Source: Limnoperna fortunei
Taxonomy: Eukaryota; Mollusca; Bivalvia; Mytilida; Modiolidae
Length of the DNA stretch: 64,000 nucleotides
Assembly (NCBI GenBank): GCA_944474755.1
Contig: OX104114.1
Location: 41,419,070-41,483,069, forward strand
Reading direction: 5' to 3'
Within the stretch, counting starts at the first letter, position 1, and each line of letters begins with the position of its first letter. A model generated the notes under the pieces. It ran no database searches. It saw nothing but the letters and a program-made list of their open reading frames with translations, and was not told the origin of the DNA. Made by a program: the position numbers and the translations under genes. This document shows positions 1-10,479 of this stretch, in pieces.

Positions 1-588
1 ACTCGACTCCGTGATTTGAAAGGTGATTTTCTCATAAATTAATCATTTTGTAATCAACATCAGTAAAGAACGTAGGTACATTTTAATTGTGAAAAGTTTA
101 TTACTTCAAAATTCCGATCTTCTTCATGACCAGGAGTCAGTTTGTTATATTGACTAATTCATTTGCATGGACATGTTTATGTAGGGACAAAATTAGAGGT
201 TCAATTTGATAGGTTTAATTAAATTTCTTAGCATGAATTCGAGTCCAAACGCCCCCGATTCTACATGTAGCAAAATAACCCAAAGAAAAATAACAGTTAT
301 ACAAATTAAGAAAAAAAGAAAAAAAACGAAGTAAAATTTTATATTTTATTGCCGATAACAACATACAGTGTACACTGTCACAAATATATACTTTATATTG
401 TCGAATTCGAGTCAAAACGCCCCATTGTCAAAACGGCCACTACCAAAACGCCCCCAATCAAACAAAATCGTCCACAAAGAATATGCATTATCCGTCTCCA
501 CATGGCTTGCGTAAAATGAAAATTACATCCTCGGATGACTACATCTGGCAGAACTGTAAGCGTACTTTTATTCCAGCGTGTATTTCTT
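1..588. other. AT-rich non-coding stretch
   Basis: No open frame with recognisable protein features. The short frames between 215 and 596 are low-complexity and start in repetitive AT-rich DNA. I see no gene here. Confidence 0.5.
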
Positions 589-699
589 CCTTGCACTAGT
601 GTATTATTTCCTGAGGTTAAATTACACTAGTGCAAAACTTCCATTGGAAATTTTACACTAGTGTAATTTAACCTCAGGAAAAAATACACTAGTGTAAGG
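589..699. repeat. 54-bp imperfect inverted repeat with nested ACACTAGTGT palindromes
   Basis: The arms at 589-642 and 646-699 are near-complementary with a handful of mismatches and about 3 nt between them. Inside each arm the 10-bp self-complementary word ACACTAGTGT, or a one-base variant, recurs, so the arm itself contains smaller palindromes. A related degenerate word follows at about 705-715. This looks like a small fold-back element. I could not define target-site duplications. Confidence 0.75.
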
Positions 700-1057
700 A
701 AGTAATACACTGGTGGAAAGACGACACTGTTACAGAACAATCTTCAAAGCTTTCCATATACGGCTGTATGTATATATATAATCGACAAAAAATAGATTTG
801 TATACAGAAGAATATATTTCATAAAATCAGTCCAACATGATCGAACAATCTCAATTTAGTCACTAGTACTTTCACGCCTTCTGGCAATCTTCAGGTGAAC
901 TAACATCGTAAATGTTTATTATAAAATAGCAGCTTTCTTTAGACTCTTTATATAATATTTTGAACTGCCTGTATTGTGTATTTACACGATCCCAGTGTAT
1001 ATCTCACAATTAAAAAAAATATTCCATCTTCGAATGAAGAATATCTTAAACATTAGA

Positions 1058-1130
1058 GTTAAACGCCACTGACGAGTCGTAAGTAGACGAAACGCGTGTC
1101 TGGCGTAATGAATTTGTCACCTTGATAATT
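1058..1130 (+). repeat. Interspersed repeat fragment of bivalve type
   Basis: Contains a gttaaacgccactgacgag-like phrase followed by GTAGACGAAACGCG and TGTCTGGCGTAAT. From memory, phrases of this type recur in many bivalve non-coding sequences. This is recognition, not a search result. A short stretch just upstream (about 926-965, agcagctttctttagac...) recurs at about 9969-9992. Confidence 0.4.
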
Positions 1131-1426
1131 GTGATTACATCTTAGTGTAAACATTATTTTATTGATAAATACATCATGTACATAGTTCACAATACATGTA
1201 GGTATGATACAATATGGGATTAGAAAACAAGTGCTACAAGAACTTTTATAAATTCTTCTCCCAGAATATAGAAAATACATAGTAGAATGCATGACATAAT
1301 CATTATTTCATATTAAAGTAACATAACATTAGTGTTACTTTTACTATGGTTGACATTATACTTTGAAACAATATAAGAAACTTTAGAGCAAGATTATCAT
1401 ACAAAGAATTTACAAATTTTAAACCC

Positions 1427-4400
1427 TCATGTGTTAAACCTTTTTGATTTAATGATATATTTTTGAACAATTAAGAAGTTTTGCGTATTTTCAGCATCGG
1501 AGAGGTTTGAGTCACCATATAGAAGGTTTCTAATATTAATGTGACAGGATAAGTTTGGAAATAGAATATTTCGTAGTCTATTAAACAATGTACATGAGAG
1601 CAGAAAATGTTCAGAATTTTCTATTTGTTTGCATTTACAATAGGGGTCAGGCTCAAGATTCTTTTTGAAAAGGTGATCTTTTAGGGCACTACTTTCAGTC
1701 CTTATTCTAGCATGAAGTATTTGACCGATACGACAACCCGCATAAAAATAGGACGGAACTGTAAGTGGCTTGTTTAAAAATGATTTTAAGTTATTGATAG
1801 AATCATTGTTTTTATGTTAGCAGGAAGGTCATTCCAAAGTCGAACTGTTTATGGTAAGAAGCTGTTATAATACAACATACTATGGGTGGGTGGGGGGACT
1901 AGGTTATTAGCATTTCGGGTTCTGTAATGGTGAGTTTGAGAAACGCCAGCTGGAACCAAGTTTGACAGGTACTCAGGGGTATTTCCATGTACCATTTTAT
2001 GAAATAATATGAGCTTATGTTTTTTCCTGCGAGCCTCTAATGTTTCCCATCCGCATTCTAGTAAAAGTAAAGAAATGGTAGTTAATTTGGTAGCACCAGT
2101 AACTATGCGGGCCGCCTCGTTTATTTGTTCAAGCTTTAGTTTCATATATTAGGACAATTGTCCCATATTACATCTGCGTACTCATGAACTGGACGAATAA
2201 AGCTAAAATACATTTTTTCAAGTGATTTCCTGTCAACTTTAAACTTTAACTTTCGAATAAGATTAAGTCTTTTTGATGCTTTCGAAATAATTTCATCGAT
2301 ATGAGTATTCCAGGTTCCGTCACTTGAAAAATGTAAGACCTAAATGTTTATGAGAGGTGACAGATTTTATAGAAACTTGGTTCATTGTTAAAGGTGGATG
2401 GGATACAAAATCTAATTTACGTGTTATAACCATCGATTCAGTCTTTTGTGGTTCGAAATTTACCAACCACTTTATCGACCATTCATGGATTTTTTGAAGA
2501 TTTGAATTTAAAATAAGAGAAGTTACTAGGGGGTTTTCAACAACAGCATATATACTCGTGTCATCTGCAAAGAGTTTGATAGGACTCTTAACTTCATTTA
2601 CTATGTCGTTAATAAAAATAAGGAATAGTAGAGGGCCAAGGATGGACCCTTGGGGCACCCCTGCATTTATATTGGCCCAAGATGATTCTGTTCCATTTAT
2701 AACCACCCTTTGTTTCCTATCAGACAAATAATCTTTAAACCATAAAAGGAGATCTCCAGTGATGCCCATTTGTTTTAGTTTATATACAAGGCCTTTGTGC
2801 CATACACGATCGAAGGCTTTACTATAATATCAAAGAACACAAATCGGATTTCTTTCCCTTCATCAAGAGCCTTGTTGAATGTGTGAGCTATGTAGAGCAG
2901 TTGATTTATAGTAGAATCGTTTAAGATGAACCCAGATTGATATTCTGTTATTAAATCCCTAATAAAGTTAAAAATTCGTTTAAAAATACACTTTTCGAAT
3001 ATTTTACTTAAAATTGGAAGTAGAGAAATTGGACGATAATTTTCAACTACATTTGGGTTGTCTTTTTTGTGAACTGGTGTTACATTCGCTAATTTCCATT
3101 TTGATGGAAATTTTTTTGTAGATAAGCTTAAATTAAAAATTGCACATAGAGGTTTTGAAAGGAAGCCCCAGGCAACTTTAAGTAGCTTGGCACTAATGTT
3201 ATCTGGACCGGAAGCTTTACTGGTATTTAAAAGTCTTAATACATCTTCTACTTCATATTTATGCAATGTAATATGATCCAGACAGACAGATGGGGGTTGA
3301 TCGATAGAGGGAATATTTTTATTACTCTCGTCTATATTGGACCGATTCGCAAAAAACGTATTAAATGCTTCTGCCTTTTCTAAATTACTGTGCAAAACAT
3401 TGCCATGTACATTCAGCGGAGGAATGATAGATTCTTTTGATTTTATAACAGCAATTTTTGACGCTATACCCCACCATTCCCTTATATTTGTTGAGTTAGA
3501 CTTAAGCTTATCGACTAATTTATTACAATAACGTTCTTTTTGACTCCTAATAGTATTAATAGTTTTATTCCGTGCTCTCCTAAATTCTGCCCAATGTTCT
3601 GGGTAATTCGATCGTTTTGCCTTTTTATGCAATCGGTTTCGATTTCGAATTGATTTATGGATAGAATTATTCATCCATGGCGGTTCAAATTTTCTAACTG
3701 TTATAATTTTGTTAGGGATACATTCATCTGCAAACTGTATTATGAGACTGGAGAGAGAATCGACTAGATCGTCCAGACATTGTCTGGGGCTAATAAAATC
3801 ATCCCATTCGACGTTTTCTAACTTTTCGCGATACAAGTCAAAATTTCCGCGATCGTATAACCATATTTTTCTCCTGAAGCAAGTGCATGTGAACAGGTTT
3901 CTGGATTTTTAGTATTCCATATGTCGGACAGTGATAACGGACAATTTGGGAAAGAAATGGTGGACCAACATGAACAAGATCGACAACTCTGGGATTATTA
4001 GATATAACTAAATCAATGCAAGAACTTGAACTTTCCGTAAAATGGGTTGGGTCATTAACAAATTGGGTCATGTTGTACTTTGCACAAATATTTGACATTT
4101 TAGTATTATTAGGGTTTCCTTGGTCTTCGTTAAAATCACCTAAAATCAGAATAGTATTTATACCTGAATCAACCGCTAAATCGATTGAGTATTCAATTAG
4201 GTCATATACGTGGATATGAGAGTTGGGGGGTCTATAGAATGTTCCTAACAAAACTGGTTGGTTTCTACAATTTTTTAATTCTATCCATACACATTCAACA
4301 CCTCGCACCTCTAGATCCTTCCTCTGAACAGCAAGTAAGCCATTATTTACATATACTGCCACACCCCCTCCCTGCCTATCTGTTCTATCGTTTCTAAATG

Positions 4401-4731
4401 GGGGTTGGAAATTGTCAAGTAAAATATCTTAGTTAACAATTGTAGGATTAAGCCAAGTCTCACTAAAACAGAGAATATCAATATTACTAAGTTCTGCGTT
4501 AATCAGATCTATTTTTTGCAGTAAACTTTGAACATTTAAGTGTATAAAAGATGTGTATTGATTTAAACATCTGCTAAATTCGTCAAAATATTCATCTGAT
4601 GAGGCAGATTCAGTAGTTAACTGGGAAGAGGGGCCAGGATTTGGTTCTACGTCGCCCGACAGAATTATGAGCAATATGATACATATGATAATGATACATA
4701 TAAAATAACAATGGCCTTTTTGTGAATGCAA
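1427..4731 (-). pseudogene. Non-LTR retrotransposon ORF2: endonuclease-reverse transcriptase, broken
   Basis: Read 5' to 3' on the minus strand. A hydrophobic leader and 2A-like motif (4731-4630) lead into APE endonuclease start motifs (HLNVQSL, FSETWLN). An in-frame TAA lies at 4431-4429. The frame then continues through GGGVAVYV, GTFYRPP, GDFNEDQ and CIDLVISN. The final SDH-type motif reads RYHCP, so its catalytic Asp is replaced by Tyr. A frameshift near 3870-3890 leads into the RT frame (3836-2775) with SGPDNISAKLLK and NYRPISLLPILSKIFEK. A frameshift inside the FDI-SKAFD motif (about 2825) leads to the frame holding GVPQGSILGPLLF and the catalytic LFADDTSIY (about 2570-2550). Further shifts lie near 2330, 2150 and 1808, with an in-frame TAA near 1848. 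The C-terminal region has YCKCK...HFLLSC. It cannot make a working protein now. Family membership is confident; clade is not. Confidence 0.85.
4630..4731 (-). other. Hydrophobic leader plus 2A-like ribosome-skipping motif at ORF2 start
   Basis: The frame reads a short polar start, about 15 hydrophobic residues rich in Ile and Leu, then SGDVEPNPGP (genomic 4630-4656), followed by a Ser/Thr-rich linker into the endonuclease. DxExNPGP is the consensus of 2A/2A-like peptides, which make ribosomes skip one peptide bond. Such motifs are known in APE-type non-LTR retrotransposons of invertebrates. The frame has no ATG: its first usable codon here is TTG (4731) and a TGA lies upstream at 4755-4753. 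An ATG in a neighbouring frame (about 4745) opens a frame that would reach the leader after a one-base shift. The original start was probably lost by an indel. Confidence 0.75.
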
Positions 4732-4755
4732 TTCGATAAAGCATATCTGTTGTCA

Positions 4756-5713
4756 TAGTTAGTTTCTTTTTTACCATTGCTGCTTGTAGAAATATCATAA
4801 TGTTCATAAAAACACAAACATGTCAATAGCAACATAACAGGAATACACTCACTTCCAATATATGCATATAAATTGACAAATATAACGTGGTATATATTCA
4901 AAAGCCTGTTGCTCTTGTTTCGTCTTGCTCTACAATAGAACAGTCCTATTCTAGCAGTAAACTCTGTGCTGGCGATAACCATTATGTTACTTTAGTGTCC
5001 CAGGCATAAAATGTACTGCTAATGAAGGGACTGCTCGAATTGCCACTGGCAGTTAAAATAAAATAATTGTCAACCATAAATAAAACATCATGTGAGTAAA
5101 TATTGTAACAAATGTGATTTAGAAAACATAAAAAAACGATTAACATATTTACAGTGTAATGTAGACTGATTTGTCTTAGTAATTGGTACTCCAGGAATAA
5201 TAGAAGGTAATAAATAAATGGGTCAAAAGAAAAAAAAAGAAAAGAGAAAACAAAGACAAAAATTGTGTAATTAAATGTAGTCAATCAATTAATTAATACA
5301 TTACTATTAACATACTTTTAAGTATAATTTACCAAGAGATATGTTTATTATAATATTCTTACTAAGTCCCTTACTTGTTTTTGGGCGAGCAGCATGAGCA
5401 AGTACTAGGATTTTCTAAAACATGATCAACCAAAAAAAAGAAAAAAAAGCTGGCTTTGTTTTAAATATGATCAGAATAGTAATAATTACAAGAGAACTTA
5501 GTGGATAGTATAAAACATCGATATATATTTAAATTAAACGTTACATACTATGTTTCATATAAATATGATCTACATTTGCATATCAAATTATATTTGATTT
5601 TTTTAAAGAATAATAAATAAGATGTTGGTTCGTATAAAATTAAATAAAACTAGTGAACCAAGTCAATATTAGCAAGTAGTTGCGTATTGCCTGCAGCATG
5701 TCTGCTGATAATG
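4756..5713 (-). other. Inter-ORF spacer of the CR1/L2-like element
   Basis: About 1 kb of AT-rich sequence between the ORF1 stop and the ORF2 leader. Short frames here (4982-4665, 5284-4982) show no domain and overlap the leader in other frames. A ~1-kb gap between ORFs is long for this group. It may be a genuine spacer or an insertion inside the element; no inserted repeat ends were seen. Confidence 0.5.
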
Positions 5714-6763
5714 TTAATAATGCATTGACGAGATGGATTGTTGGCTGAACACGCCGGGCATCGAATGTTGATACACATACTGTGGCACTGAAGAAATTAT
5801 TTGAGGTGGTATAAGGTTAGCCACTGTCGACCGTGAAGCCTGTGGTGAATCATAGTGAGAATTTTGCACTGAATATTTTTCATTTGGATTAAGAATGTTA
5901 TTGAGTTCGGATTCACTGGTTACCACGTGCCTTTTATCTGATAAGTCGGTAAGATAAATTTTTCCATCCCAAACCGAAGTACTTTTAAGTTTATGCTGTT
6001 TTACGGCTTGTCTTGCTAGATAAGCTACCCTACTTCGTAGCTTGGTCAAATCTCGGCTTATTCCGATTCCCTTCAGATCAGGTATTTTTCGGATTTCTTT
6101 GGTTGCTATTAACAACTGTATACGTTTATTAGCATGAGTAAAACGGGCTATTATCTGTTTTAGACCATTGTGACTTGGAAGTCTATGGGCGACACTAATA
6201 TCGCTACTATCAATGTTGACATTTAATTTCTTAGCAATATCGCATACTGTTTGAATTGTGTCCTCATCTCTTTTTAGGGGAATACCACTAAGCCGAATAC
6301 AGCTTTTGCGGCTGTGCTGTTCAAGGTCGTCAACTTTCCATGCAACTTTAACCATTTCGTCTACTGTTTTTTTAAGATTTGAATTTTCTACCTTGAGTTT
6401 GTCAATTTCGTTATATAAAGGTAAAGTTATACTGTTAACATATATTTGAAGGTCATTTTTTAGTTCTTTCCTGAGATCATCAAACATAATTTGTTTAACG
6501 GCGTGTGCAAGTCTTGATACATCATCTTCGGTGAAAAAGGATGAAGGATTTGGTGGCTTATTAGTAAGTGACTGCGACGAGGATTCCATCGAAACTTTTG
6601 AAGAAGCAAACTGATTATCGGTTAGCTTAGAAAAAGTTGTTTCTTGATCGAAATCGAATACAAGTTTTTTCTTTACAGGATAGTCGTGAAAGTTCTCAGT
6701 GTGGTTGGGTGAGGGTTCCGATGAGTGTCTACGGCGTTTGGGACAAGTTTCAGTTCTTGACAT
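5714..6763 (-). CDS. Non-LTR retrotransposon ORF1 protein, intact, 349 aa
   Basis: ORF1p of the same element: it binds RNA and helps form the retrotransposition particle. I start it at the ATG at 6763-6761 (MSRTETCPKRRRHSSEP); the frame runs further upstream only from a GTG. Residues about 1-95 are basic and Ser/Pro-rich and probably disordered. A coiled coil spans about 105-165 (DLRKELKNDLQIY through KVDDLEQHSRK). An RRM-like segment begins at SCIRLSGIP and runs to about residue 290. A Gln/Ser-rich tail ends the protein. The VDDLEQHSRK-SCIRLSGIP junction is typical of ORF1 proteins in L2/CR1-type and related elements. There is no frameshift or stop, in contrast to ORF2. It has no intron, so it could be translated if transcribed. 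Confidence 0.85.
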   Translation of the reverse strand: MSRTETCPKRRRHSSEPSPNHTENFHDYPVKKKLVFDFDQETTFSKLTDNQFASSKVSMESSSQSLTNKPPNPSSFFTEDDVSRLAHAVKQIMFDDLRKELKNDLQIYVNSITLPLYNEIDKLKVENSNLKKTVDEMVKVAWKVDDLEQHSRKSCIRLSGIPLKRDEDTIQTVCDIAKKLNVNIDSSDISVAHRLPSHNGLKQIIARFTHANKRIQLLIATKEIRKIPDLKGIGISRDLTKLRSRVAYLARQAVKQHKLKSTSVWDGKIYLTDLSDKRHVVTSESELNNILNPNEKYSVQNSHYDSPQASRSTVANLIPPQIISSVPQYVYQHSMPGVFSQQSISSMHY

Positions 6764-7000
6764 AATACGAACACACAAATTTAAATTTGAATATACATTG
6801 CCATTTGTATATAAATAATGTTCTACCTTGTTTACATAACTGGTGTAAATATCAGCTAGTAACGAGTATCTGTTCACAAGACATAGGTATACACATATAG
6901 TGAAAACTACTCACTAATTCGTTGACACTTTTCGAATTTGATATATCGGAAAAATAAACATTTGAGTAATATGTTTTAATATTTCTTACCGCCTTTGATA

Positions 7001-7398
7001 AACAATTCCATTTCCATCCTTAATATAGAAAATACTCGGCTCCTGGAGTTTTACAAATCAATTAATTTTTACATTTTAACCCTCACAAAAAAAAACCGAC
7101 TGTCCATCATGCACATGCGCACTCTGTGTGTAATGTATGCATCTTGTTAGAATATTTGAGCAAAGCCAAGTAAAAGCACGGCACGTCCGCGGGTGGCGGA
7201 CTTAGAAGCAACTAAAAAAAAGTTATGGGTTCAGTTGGAGTGAGAAAGTTTAAAATCAATATGTTATGATTGTTTAGGTTATTTATTTATATTGACACTC
7301 AATGACTAAAGCCATTCGTTGGTCAGTCTGTGTCTAAATTTTGGACAAGAAACAAAAAACCTTCATTTGTATCGTTGCATAATCTTCTAGACTTGTAT
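7001..7398 (+). repeat. 398-bp direct repeat, copy 1
   Basis: Matches 9535-9932 over its whole length with no difference that I could see. It starts at AACAATTCCATTTCC and ends at CTTCTAGACTTGTAT. The two copies bracket the plus-strand RT element. The last ~140 bp resemble one arm of the palindrome at 10013-10308 with a few substitutions, so the repeat contains an end of another repeat family. Confidence 0.9.
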
Positions 7399-9534
7399 TC
7401 ATTCATTCATTCAAAATGAACATATTATATTTGGTGGCGAAACAGTAATAACATTGCTAAAAGTTCTATTTAATGCAATCGTTGAAACAAAGCAAATACC
7501 GAGTGCGTGGAAAAAAGGACTCATTGTTCCAATATTCAAAGGTGGTGACAAACTGAAGTCTTCTCCAGACAGCTACAGACCCGTTTGCCTTCTATCATGT
7601 GTTATGAAGATATTTGAAAGACTCTTATTAGATAGAATTCAACAAAATATTGTACCGATAAACTTCCCCTCACCCCTTCAACAGGGATTTCAAAAAGATC
7701 TTAGCTGTCTGACTGCATCCTTCTGTCTCCAAGAAACTATTTTCCAAAATATTGAACTAAATAGTAAAATTTTTGTAGCGTTTTTAGACAGTAAAAAGGC
7801 GTTTGATACAGTTTGGCGAAAGGCCCTTATGTTTAAATTATACAATATTGGTGTAAGAGGGGGAACTTGGACCCTAATTAGCGAATGTTATAGCAATACA
7901 CAAAGTGCGGTTGTTTTAAATCAATGTACTTCTAGATATTTTGACGTATCTGAAGGTGTCCGCCAAGGTGGTGTTCTTTCAGGCTTTTTGTACTTAGTCT
8001 TTATAAATGATATTCTAATTGAACTTGAAGACTGTAATTACACAATGGGTATAAACGATGTAAAATGTTGCGCACCCTCACTCGCTGATGACATTACGTG
8101 TATCGCGTCTTCTCCTAAAGGTTTACAAAGGATGCTCGATTTATGTACTATATACTCACGCAAATGGCGTTTCCAGTTCAACGGAAAGAAATCGTGCGTT
8201 ATTGAGTTCTCTACTTCTAGGCAGAGTACAGATTTTGACTGGATAATTAATGATGAATTGATACCTAAATCGGACAATTACACACATCTAGGAATTGAAT
8301 TAAACAGTAGGTTTTGCTCAGTAACAAGAACTTCAAACATGTGTAGAAAAGCACGTAACGCTTACTTTGCAATCTCAAACATTAGGACCGAACATACAAA
8401 CCCGTTAGTGCTTATAAAACTATATTTATCTGTAATCATACCTACATTGTTGTATGGTTGTGAACTGTGGTGTAACTTAAAGCATCAGGATGTTAGACTT
8501 CTTAATAAATTCCAACATTTTGCTGTAAAACATGCACAACGTTTTGAAATCAGAACTCGCTCAGACATTTGTGAAAGCTTGGTCGGAGTACGAAATATCA
8601 TTACCGAAATAGATAAACGTAAACTCTTTTTTCTTGGTAAAATGTGTAAACTGGACATTCGTCATTTACCAAAAAAACTTTTTCTTCAAAGACTTTACAC
8701 TTATCTTGCTGATTGTGAACGTCAAAAAGGATTCATTCCTGATGTTCTGAAGTTGGTTCAGCAATATGGACTATCTAATTATATTGAAAACTTTTTAGTA
8801 TCTGGTGAATTTCCCACCAAAAGTTCATGGAAACGAATAGTGTTAAATTCAATCCACAGCAAACATGACATTGACTGGTTACAAAGAATCAATGCTGATA
8901 CAAACTATGCTAGATTTAAAGACATTCATGTCAACATTAGAAAAGCCGACATATGGAAAATCCCGAAAACAAGCTCGGAATTAAAAATCTCAATGTCAGT
9001 TGCACAAATCTTGTCTGCTCTACCGGAAACTCGAGAACAGACATGTCAAATTTGCGCAAATATATTTAAAGATGCCTCGTTACATGCGGCTGTAAACTGT
9101 TCTAGCACGACTTACCTACGAAACACTTTTATGGAATTACTCATTGAAAACTTTCCATTACAGCTCTTTGTGGAAATCAGTGATTATGAAAATGAGGAAC
9201 TATTTCGATTCATGCTCGGAAAGAAACCACAGACAGAAATTTCGCCTGAGGAACTATCTTGTTTGAAAATGCTGTGCTATGCTCACATTTCTAGATCTAT
9301 CGAACACTATAATCACCAACTTCGCTACATGTAAGTTCATCAGCGGGTGAACACAGTCATATTAAATTATTTTACTGATTCTCGATTATTGGAATTGTAT
9401 GTAAATAGTATTTATATATATTTAATGATTTTTCACAGTATCATTATGTTATTTTACAAATAGAGACTTTTGCTATATTTTTGATGTATATTTCATGTTC
9501 ATTATAATCTCTACTTAGAGGAAATAAAGAAATG
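7399..9534 (+). mobile_element. 5'-truncated non-LTR retrotransposon between 398-bp direct repeats
   Basis: A 2,136-bp segment absent from the second repeat context. Its 5' end starts after three to four ATTC units and enters the RT in mid-domain. Its 3' end follows a short UTR containing AAATAAAG shortly before the second repeat copy. 5' truncation is usual for target-primed reverse transcription. A 398-bp flanking duplication is far longer than usual target-site duplications. Confidence 0.75.
7409..9334 (+). CDS. Reverse transcriptase, 5'-truncated ORF, otherwise open
   Basis: The frame is open from about 7409 (IQNEHIIFGGETVITLL...) to the TAA after 9334, about 640 residues, with no ATG at the start because the N-terminus and any endonuclease are missing. 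RT landmarks in order: NEHIIFGG; PSAWKKGLIVPIFKGG; SYRPVCLLSCVMKIFERL; FLDSKKAFDTVW (first catalytic Asp); EGVRQGGVLSGFLYLVFIND; and SLADDITC with the catalytic Asp pair. Downstream are a long thumb/connector region and a CQIC...H...C knuckle about 90 residues from the end. It is a non-LTR (LINE-type) RT, clearly different in sequence from the RT at 2.3-3.8 kb. Lack of internal stops suggests a young insertion. It cannot act alone without its N-terminal part. Confidence 0.8.
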   Translation: MQNEHIIFGGETVITLLKVLFNAIVETKQIPSAWKKGLIVPIFKGGDKLKSSPDSYRPVCLLSCVMKIFERLLLDRIQQNIVPINFPSPLQQGFQKDLSCLTASFCLQETIFQNIELNSKIFVAFLDSKKAFDTVWRKALMFKLYNIGVRGGTWTLISECYSNTQSAVVLNQCTSRYFDVSEGVRQGGVLSGFLYLVFINDILIELEDCNYTMGINDVKCCAPSLADDITCIASSPKGLQRMLDLCTIYSRKWRFQFNGKKSCVIEFSTSRQSTDFDWIINDELIPKSDNYTHLGIELNSRFCSVTRTSNMCRKARNAYFAISNIRTEHTNPLVLIKLYLSVIIPTLLYGCELWCNLKHQDVRLLNKFQHFAVKHAQRFEIRTRSDICESLVGVRNIITEIDKRKLFFLGKMCKLDIRHLPKKLFLQRLYTYLADCERQKGFIPDVLKLVQQYGLSNYIENFLVSGEFPTKSSWKRIVLNSIHSKHDIDWLQRINADTNYARFKDIHVNIRKADIWKIPKTSSELKISMSVAQILSALPETREQTCQICANIFKDASLHAAVNCSSTTYLRNTFMELLIENFPLQLFVEISDYENEELFRFMLGKKPQTEISPEELSCLKMLCYAHISRSIEHYNHQLRYM

Positions 9535-9932
9535 AACAATTCCATTTCCATCCTTAATATAGAAAATACTCGGCTCCTGGAGTTTTACAAATCAATTAAT
9601 TTTTACATTTTAACCCTCACAAAAAAAAACCGACTGTCCATCATGCACATGCGCACTCTGTGTGTAATGTATGCATCTTGTTAGAATATTTGAGCAAAGC
9701 CAAGTAAAAGCACGGCACGTCCGCGGGTGGCGGACTTAGAAGCAACTAAAAAAAAGTTATGGGTTCAGTTGGAGTGAGAAAGTTTAAAATCAATATGTTA
9801 TGATTGTTTAGGTTATTTATTTATATTGACACTCAATGACTAAAGCCATTCGTTGGTCAGTCTGTGTCTAAATTTTGGACAAGAAACAAAAAACCTTCAT
9901 TTGTATCGTTGCATAATCTTCTAGACTTGTAT
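9535..9932 (+). repeat. 398-bp direct repeat, copy 2
   Basis: Second copy of 7001-7398. It is followed by a phrase (ttgtttatgctgtatcgtc) that also follows the palindrome at about 10315, so this repeat end and the palindrome end sit in similar flanks. Confidence 0.9.
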
Positions 9933-9986
9933 ATTTTTATTTTTTGTTTATGCTGTATCGTCATGTTTAGCAGCTTTCTTTAGACC

Positions 9987-9988
<2 letters not shown>

Positions 9989-10012
<24 letters not shown>
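9989..10012. repeat. (TA)n microsatellite
   Basis: About a dozen TA units directly abutting the left arm of the long palindrome. Confidence 0.9.
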
Positions 10013-10017
<5 letters not shown>

Positions 10018-10308
10018 CAAGTCTAGAAGATTATGCAACGATACACATGACGGTGTTTCTTGTCAAAAATTTAGACAAAGACTGACCAACGAATGGCCTT
10101 AGTCATTGAATGTCAATATAAATAAATGACGTAAACAAGTCGTAACATATTGATCTTGAAATTAAGATCAATATGTTACGACTTGTTTACGTCATTTATT
10201 TATATTGACATTCAATGACTAAGGCCATTCGTTGGTCAGTCTTTGTCTAAATTTTTGACAAGAAACACCGTCATGTGTATCGTTGCATAATCTTCTAGAC
10301 TTGTATAT
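10013..10308. repeat. Perfect palindrome, two 145-bp arms, 6-nt loop
   Basis: The arms 10013-10157 and 10164-10308 are exactly reverse-complementary by eye, separated by gaaatt. The outer end reads ATACAAGTCTAGAAGATTAT. The right arm is homologous to the end of the 398-bp direct repeats (about 7257-7398 and 9791-9932) but not identical. It is either a fold-back/MITE-like element made of two inverted ends of that family, or a head-to-head rearrangement. A sequencing or assembly fold-back artefact must be excluded. Confidence 0.85.
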
Positions 10309-10385
10309 TATTTTTTGTTTATGCTGTATCGTCATGTTTGTCGATCCGATACTTAATAAGCTTGCTGGTTGGTAGACTCTTTAGA

Positions 10386-10388
<3 letters not shown>

Positions 10389-10460
<72 letters not shown>
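10389..10460. repeat. (TA)n microsatellite, about 36 units
   Basis: Uninterrupted alternating TA. Open frames reading poly(Tyr-Ile) across it are artefacts. Confidence 0.95.
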
Positions 10461-10463
<3 letters not shown>

Positions 10464-10479
10464 CATTTTATTCAAATTA

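Larger units (their letters stand above)
1427..7000 (-). mobile_element. CR1/L2-like non-LTR retrotransposon, nearly full length and decayed
   Basis: Minus-strand two-ORF element. ORF1 (5714-6763) is an RRM/coiled-coil nucleic-acid-binding protein. ORF2 (4731-1427) has an APE-type endonuclease, a reverse transcriptase and a C-terminal CxC...H...C knuckle, as in the CR1/L2/Rex/Crack part of the Jockey superfamily. About 1 kb separates the ORFs. The 5' boundary is placed near 7000, where the 398-bp direct repeat starts. The 3' boundary lies downstream of the ORF2 stop at 1427, perhaps near 1300; no poly(A) or simple tail was clear. The intact ORF1 beside a multiply broken ORF2 suggests moderate age. 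Clade assignment is by motif resemblance only. Confidence 0.8.

Noticed and set aside
1849..4731. Five independent small genes on the minus strand
   Set aside because: They are consecutive parts of one ORF2 reading, separated by stops and frameshifts, in the correct domain order.
7001..9932. LTR retrotransposon or Penelope-like element because of direct terminal repeats
   Set aside because: The RT is of the LINE type (FLDSKKAFDTVW, SLADDITC, C-terminal knuckle). There is no gag, integrase, GIY-YIG or primer-binding site, and the repeats lack LTR end features.
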